A stretch of 64,000 bases of DNA from Desulfuromonas sp. KJ2020 (GTDB lineage: Bacteria > Desulfobacterota > Desulfuromonadia > Desulfuromonadales > SZUA-540): the NCBI RefSeq assembly GCF_024197615.1, contig NZ_JAKUKE010000001.1, forward strand, positions 769,029 through 833,028, in the 5' to 3' direction. The position numbers were made by a program, and so were the translations under genes. The notes under the pieces were generated by a model. It ran no database searches and had not been told where the DNA came from. It was given only the letters and a program-made list of their open reading frames with translations. Below are positions 61,161-64,000 of the stretch, one piece after another; the stretch's first letter is position 1, and every line of letters starts with the position of its first letter.

Positions 61161-61904
61161 TCATGCCGCCGGCAACAGTTTGGCCGCTTTGGGGAAGAGG
61201 ATATTATTCTCCAGATGCACGTGCTTGTGGAGGTCATCCTCAAATTCCTTGAGCAGGCGATAGGTAACCGCGAAGGTGTTGCAGACATCGGCAGGGATTG
61301 TGTAGTCGCCAGCCAGACGACGGATTTCGTGGGTCGCCTCGCCAATGGCCTCATGGTCGCGATGGAGGGTTTCCAGAGTCCGTCGCAAGAGACTGGCATC
61401 TTCCATAGACGGTGCGGTGCCGGCCTGGTGGGCGGCTTCGATGCGCTTGATGGCGGGAAAGAAGACCTCTTCCTCTTCGCGCAGGTGCTCTACCATGTCG
61501 GCAGCGATGCCGTCGAAAAGGGTGGCGATGCGAATCACCTCGGGGTGGTGTTCGCCATGGACCTCGGCGATCTTGTGGGCGTAGGCGGCGATCTGACCCA
61601 GATGGTCGTTGAGCCAGGAATGGTGGGTATTGACGATATAATCGGCCAAAAAGGCCAGATCCCAGGCGGTGTAGTTTTCGTGCCCGCCAGTCGCCGTTTC
61701 TTTGGCTGCCTTGAGTTCACGAAGGAGGTCGTCGGGGTCAAGGCCCTTGTCGCGGGCGGCGTTGCCCAGGGTCACCTGACCGCCGCAGCAGAAGTCGATA
61801 CCGTGTTTCTCAAAGATGGCCGCGTTTCGGTAATCCTCAGCGACCAGGTCGCCCACGGTCTGTTCCAAATGGTTTGGTTTCGGTGTTGTGGTCTTGGTTG
61901 TCAT
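61161..61904 (-). CDS. ric: Iron-sulfur cluster repair di-iron protein Ric
   Basis: YtfE/ScdA-type protein that restores Fe-S clusters after nitric oxide or oxidative damage, 247 residues. The ScdA-N domain (about 12-70) has VGDLVAEDYRNAAIFEKHGIDFCCGG, and the hemerythrin-like domain has YIVNTHHSWLND, HGEHHPEVIRI, HLREEEEVFFPAI, HRDHEAIGE and HVHLENNILFPKA, giving the di-iron His/Glu ligands. The ATG at 61904 follows AGAGGTGACCT. Confidence 0.94.
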   Translation of the reverse strand: MTTKTTTPKPNHLEQTVGDLVAEDYRNAAIFEKHGIDFCCGGQVTLGNAARDKGLDPDDLLRELKAAKETATGGHENYTAWDLAFLADYIVNTHHSWLNDHLGQIAAYAHKIAEVHGEHHPEVIRIATLFDGIAADMVEHLREEEEVFFPAIKRIEAAHQAGTAPSMEDASLLRRTLETLHRDHEAIGEATHEIRRLAGDYTIPADVCNTFAVTYRLLKEFEDDLHKHVHLENNILFPKAAKLLPAA

Positions 61905-61974
61905 AGGTCACCTCTACTTTCTGAAAAAACGCCAGAGTGCGTGTTCGTGAAAAAAGGCGCTGTTGAGAAAAATT

Positions 61975-62010
61975 TAACACAAAGACCCGGGCCAAAAATT
62001 GACCCGGGTC
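61975..62010 (-). terminator. Probable terminator of the RND pump gene
   Basis: On the minus strand GACCCGGG (62010-62003) pairs with CCCGGGTC (61991-61984) and is followed by TTTGTGTT. The T-run is broken, so strength is uncertain. Confidence 0.6.
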
Positions 62011-62051
62011 AAAGAGGAGCAGGTTTCTTTATCGTTTTGCCAGGAAATGGG

Positions 62052-64000
62052 CTAGTCGTCGCCGTCCCGGGTCGGTGTTGGATTCTTGTCCAGGCCGCGA
62101 CCGCGCCAGAGGAAGAAGATGACGGGGTAGACCAGCATCTCCAGAACCAGGGAGGTGACCGAGCCGCCGACCATGGGGGCGGCGATACGCTTCATGACGT
62201 CGGCGCCGGCGCCGGTGCTCCACATGATGGGGAAGAGGCCGGCGATGATGGTGACCACGGTCATCACCTTGGGGCGGATCCGTTTGACGGCGCCGTGGTG
62301 GATGGCCTGCTTGAGGTCGCCTACGGTGAGCATGCGGCCTTCCTCCGTCCATTTTTTGTGGGCGAGGTCGAGATAGAGGAGCATGACCACGCCCGTTTCG
62401 GCGTCGAGGCCGGCGAGGGCGATGAGGCCGACCCAGACGCCGATGGACATATTGTAGTCGAGCAGATAGAGCAGCCAGAAGGCGCCGACCAGCGAAAAGG
62501 GGACGGCCATGAAGACGATCGCCGTTTTAACGGCCGAATGGGTGCTCATGTAGATGATGACGAAGATGATCAGCAGGGTCAGCGGGATAATAACCAGCAG
62601 GCGGGCCCGGGTCGACTCGATGTACTCGTACTGACCGCTCCAGACGATGTTGTAGCCAGGGGGCAGACTGATGTTGTCAGCCACGGCCTTTTGGGCATTC
62701 TCCACGTAGGTGCCGAGATCGATACCCTTGATATCGACATAGACCCAGGCCGTGCGCCTGGAGTTCTCCGTTTTGATGCTGTCGGGGTCATTGCGCACGG
62801 TGATGGTCGCCAGTTGCTCCAGGGGGATGTGGGCCCCCGTCGGCGAAGGAACGAGGAGCTGCCTGAGGGCGGGAATATCGCTGCGGAAGTCCCGGTCGTA
62901 CCGTAGGCTGATGGGGTAGCGCTCCAGCCCTTCGACGGTCTGGGTGATAGTCATGCCGCCCAGAGCCGACTGGATGACGGTCTGGATGTCCCCCACCTGG
63001 ATACCGTAGCGGGCCGCGGCGAGGCGGTCGATGTCGAAATCGAGAAAGAAGCCGCCGACGGTGCGTTCGGAGATGGCCGAAAGGGTGCCCTTGAGGGGGC
63101 GCACCACCGCTTCGACTTCCTCGCCCAGACGATTCAACACTTCCAGGTCGGGCCCCATGATCTTGATGCCGACGGGAGTCTTGATGCCGGTGGAGAGCAT
63201 GTCGATGCGGGTCTTGATGGGCATGGTCCAGGCGTTGGTCAGGCCGGGAAACTGTACGGCGTTGTTGAGCTGCTCCGTCAGCTCGGCCACGGAGATCTTG
63301 CGTTTTTCCGGCAGCAGCCAGCGCAGGGGAATCTTGAGGGGCTCGCTCCATTGCGGCCAATTGCTGTAAAAGCGGTGGTCAGGGACGTCGCGCCAGTCCG
63401 CTTCGTCCTTGAGCATGATGGTCGTCTCAATCATCATCATGGGCGCCGGATCGGTAGCGGTCTCCGCCCGGCCGATCTTGCCGAAGACCGTCTCTACTTC
63501 CGGGAACTGGCGGATGATGCGGTCGGTCTGCTGCAAGAGTTCCTTGGCCTTAGTCACCGACAAGCCCGGCAGGGTGGTGGGCATGTAGAGCAGGTCCCCC
63601 TCGTAAAGGGGAGGCATGAACTCCGTCCCCATCTTGGTCAGGGGGTAGCTGATGGAAACGACCAGCAGCAGGGCCACCAGCAGCGTCGTCTTGCGCCAGC
63701 GCAGCACCAGGTCGACCACGGGGTGGTAGAGGGCGATAAGCAGGCGGTTGATGGGGTTGCGCTCTTCCGAACGGATCTTGCCGCGGATGAGCCAGAGCAT
63801 GAGGACGGGGACAATGGTGATGGAGAGGAGCGCCGCCGCCGCCATGGAGTAGGTCTTGGTAAAGGCCAGGGGCTTGAACATGCGGCCCGCCTGCTCTTGC
63901 AGGGTGAAGACCGGTGCGAAGGAGACGGTGATGACCAGCAGGGCGAAGAAGATGGTGGGGCCAACCTCCTTGGCTGCCTCGATGATCGCCTCCCGCCGCG
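62052..64000 (-). CDS. CusA/CzcA-type heavy-metal efflux RND pump, N-terminus cut by window edge
   Basis: Inner-membrane proton-driven metal exporter of a tripartite pump. About 649 residues are visible, starting in the middle of the first membrane block (EAAKEVGPTIFFALLVITVSFAPVF) and including AFTKTYSMAAAALLSITIVP, the periplasmic porter domain, and the second membrane block with GLIALAGLDAETGVVMLLYLD (a DAETG-type motif) to the end. It resembles Cus-type (Cu/Ag) pumps more than the Acr type. The cusB/cusC-like partners would lie to the right. Confidence 0.94.
   Translation of the reverse strand, partial: RREAIIEAAKEVGPTIFFALLVITVSFAPVFTLQEQAGRMFKPLAFTKTYSMAAAALLSITIVPVLMLWLIRGKIRSEERNPINRLLIALYHPVVDLVLRWRKTTLLVALLLVVSISYPLTKMGTEFMPPLYEGDLLYMPTTLPGLSVTKAKELLQQTDRIIRQFPEVETVFGKIGRAETATDPAPMMMIETTIMLKDEADWRDVPDHRFYSNWPQWSEPLKIPLRWLLPEKRKISVAELTEQLNNAVQFPGLTNAWTMPIKTRIDMLSTGIKTPVGIKIMGPDLEVLNRLGEEVEAVVRPLKGTLSAISERTVGGFFLDFDIDRLAAARYGIQVGDIQTVIQSALGGMTITQTVEGLERYPISLRYDRDFRSDIPALRQLLVPSPTGAHIPLEQLATITVRNDPDSIKTENSRRTAWVYVDIKGIDLGTYVENAQKAVADNISLPPGYNIVWSGQYEYIESTRARLLVIIPLTLLIIFVIIYMSTHSAVKTAIVFMAVPFSLVGAFWLLYLLDYNMSIGVWVGLIALAGLDAETGVVMLLYLDLAHKKWTEEGRMLTVGDLKQAIHHGAVKRIRPKVMTVVTIIAGLFPIMWSTGAGADVMKRIAAPMVGGSVTSLVLEMLVYPVIFFLWRGRGLDKNPTPTRDGDD

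Noticed and set aside
61215-62906. 563-codon plus-strand frame spanning ric and the RND pump gene
   Set aside because: Crosses two well-supported genes and their intergenic terminator on the opposite strand.

Overview
The window is a chromosomal segment around a replication origin. The order rpmH-dnaA-dnaN-recF-gyrB-gyrA, flanked by rnpA/yidD/yidC/mnmE/mnmG/rsmG/parA/parB and an F-type ATP synthase operon, is a classic oriC neighbourhood. The gene content suggests a Gram-negative anaerobe of the Desulfuromonadales/Geobacter type: complete tol-pal set, b and b' ATP synthase subunits with atpB/atpE absent from the cluster, a bactofilin next to parAB, FolE2, Ric, and a small multihaem-type lipoprotein cytochrome. 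The taxonomic placement is an inference from gene content, not from a search. I saw no rRNA, tRNA, CRISPR array or insertion sequence.

Layout. 1-8.9 kb (minus strand): uvrA (cut by the window edge), pdxA, two parvulin-type chaperone/isomerases, mfd, then nadA. 9.9-12.8 kb (plus): tatB-like, tatC and a YadG/YadH-type ABC exporter. 12.9-15.6 kb: an HD-GYP phosphodiesterase, a YfaZ-like outer-membrane protein and a GntR/FCD repressor. 15.6-17.6 kb: a TIM-barrel isomerase converging on dinB. 17.6-23.5 kb: atpC-D-G-A-H-F-F'. 23.7-32.4 kb: bactofilin, parB, parA, rsmG, mnmG, mnmE, yidC, yidD, rnpA, rpmH, all leftward. 32.7-43.9 kb: dnaA, dnaN, recF, gyrB, gyrA, a TPR protein, gpsA and a cyclophilin, all rightward. 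43.9-48.4 kb: a degenerate EEP-family protein, nth, PBP1A and a dihaem lipoprotein. 48.4-52.2 kb: pyk, queC, folE2 and a TIGR04282-like transferase. 52.3-57.1 kb: tolQ-tolR-tolA-tolB-pal-cpoB. 57.2-64 kb: a more accessory stretch with a glycine-zipper lipoprotein, a degenerate ferritin-like protein, a small membrane protein, an MFS pump, DUF488, a DUF6448-like secreted protein, Ric, and a CusA-type RND pump cut by the right edge.

The most interesting signals are regulatory. (1) The dnaA-dnaN gap (34057-34309) holds an exact DnaA box, several weaker ones and a near-perfect 21-bp inverted repeat whose two arms both carry DnaA-trio repeats, giving a two-sided unwinding element. (2) The likely dnaA promoter uses DnaA boxes as its -35 and spacer. 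(3) A perfect parS lies between mnmE and mnmG. (4) Three DnaA boxes are packed into 30 bp right after folE2, about 17 kb from oriC. (5) A 15-bp palindrome in the GntR gene's own promoter recurs (14/15) upstream of the ATP synthase operon, suggesting a GntR-ATP synthase link. (6) Base composition falls from about 60% G+C at the flanks to 10-17% in lines of dnaN/recF next to oriC.

The long open frames lying antisense to GC-rich genes were judged to be shadows and are omitted.
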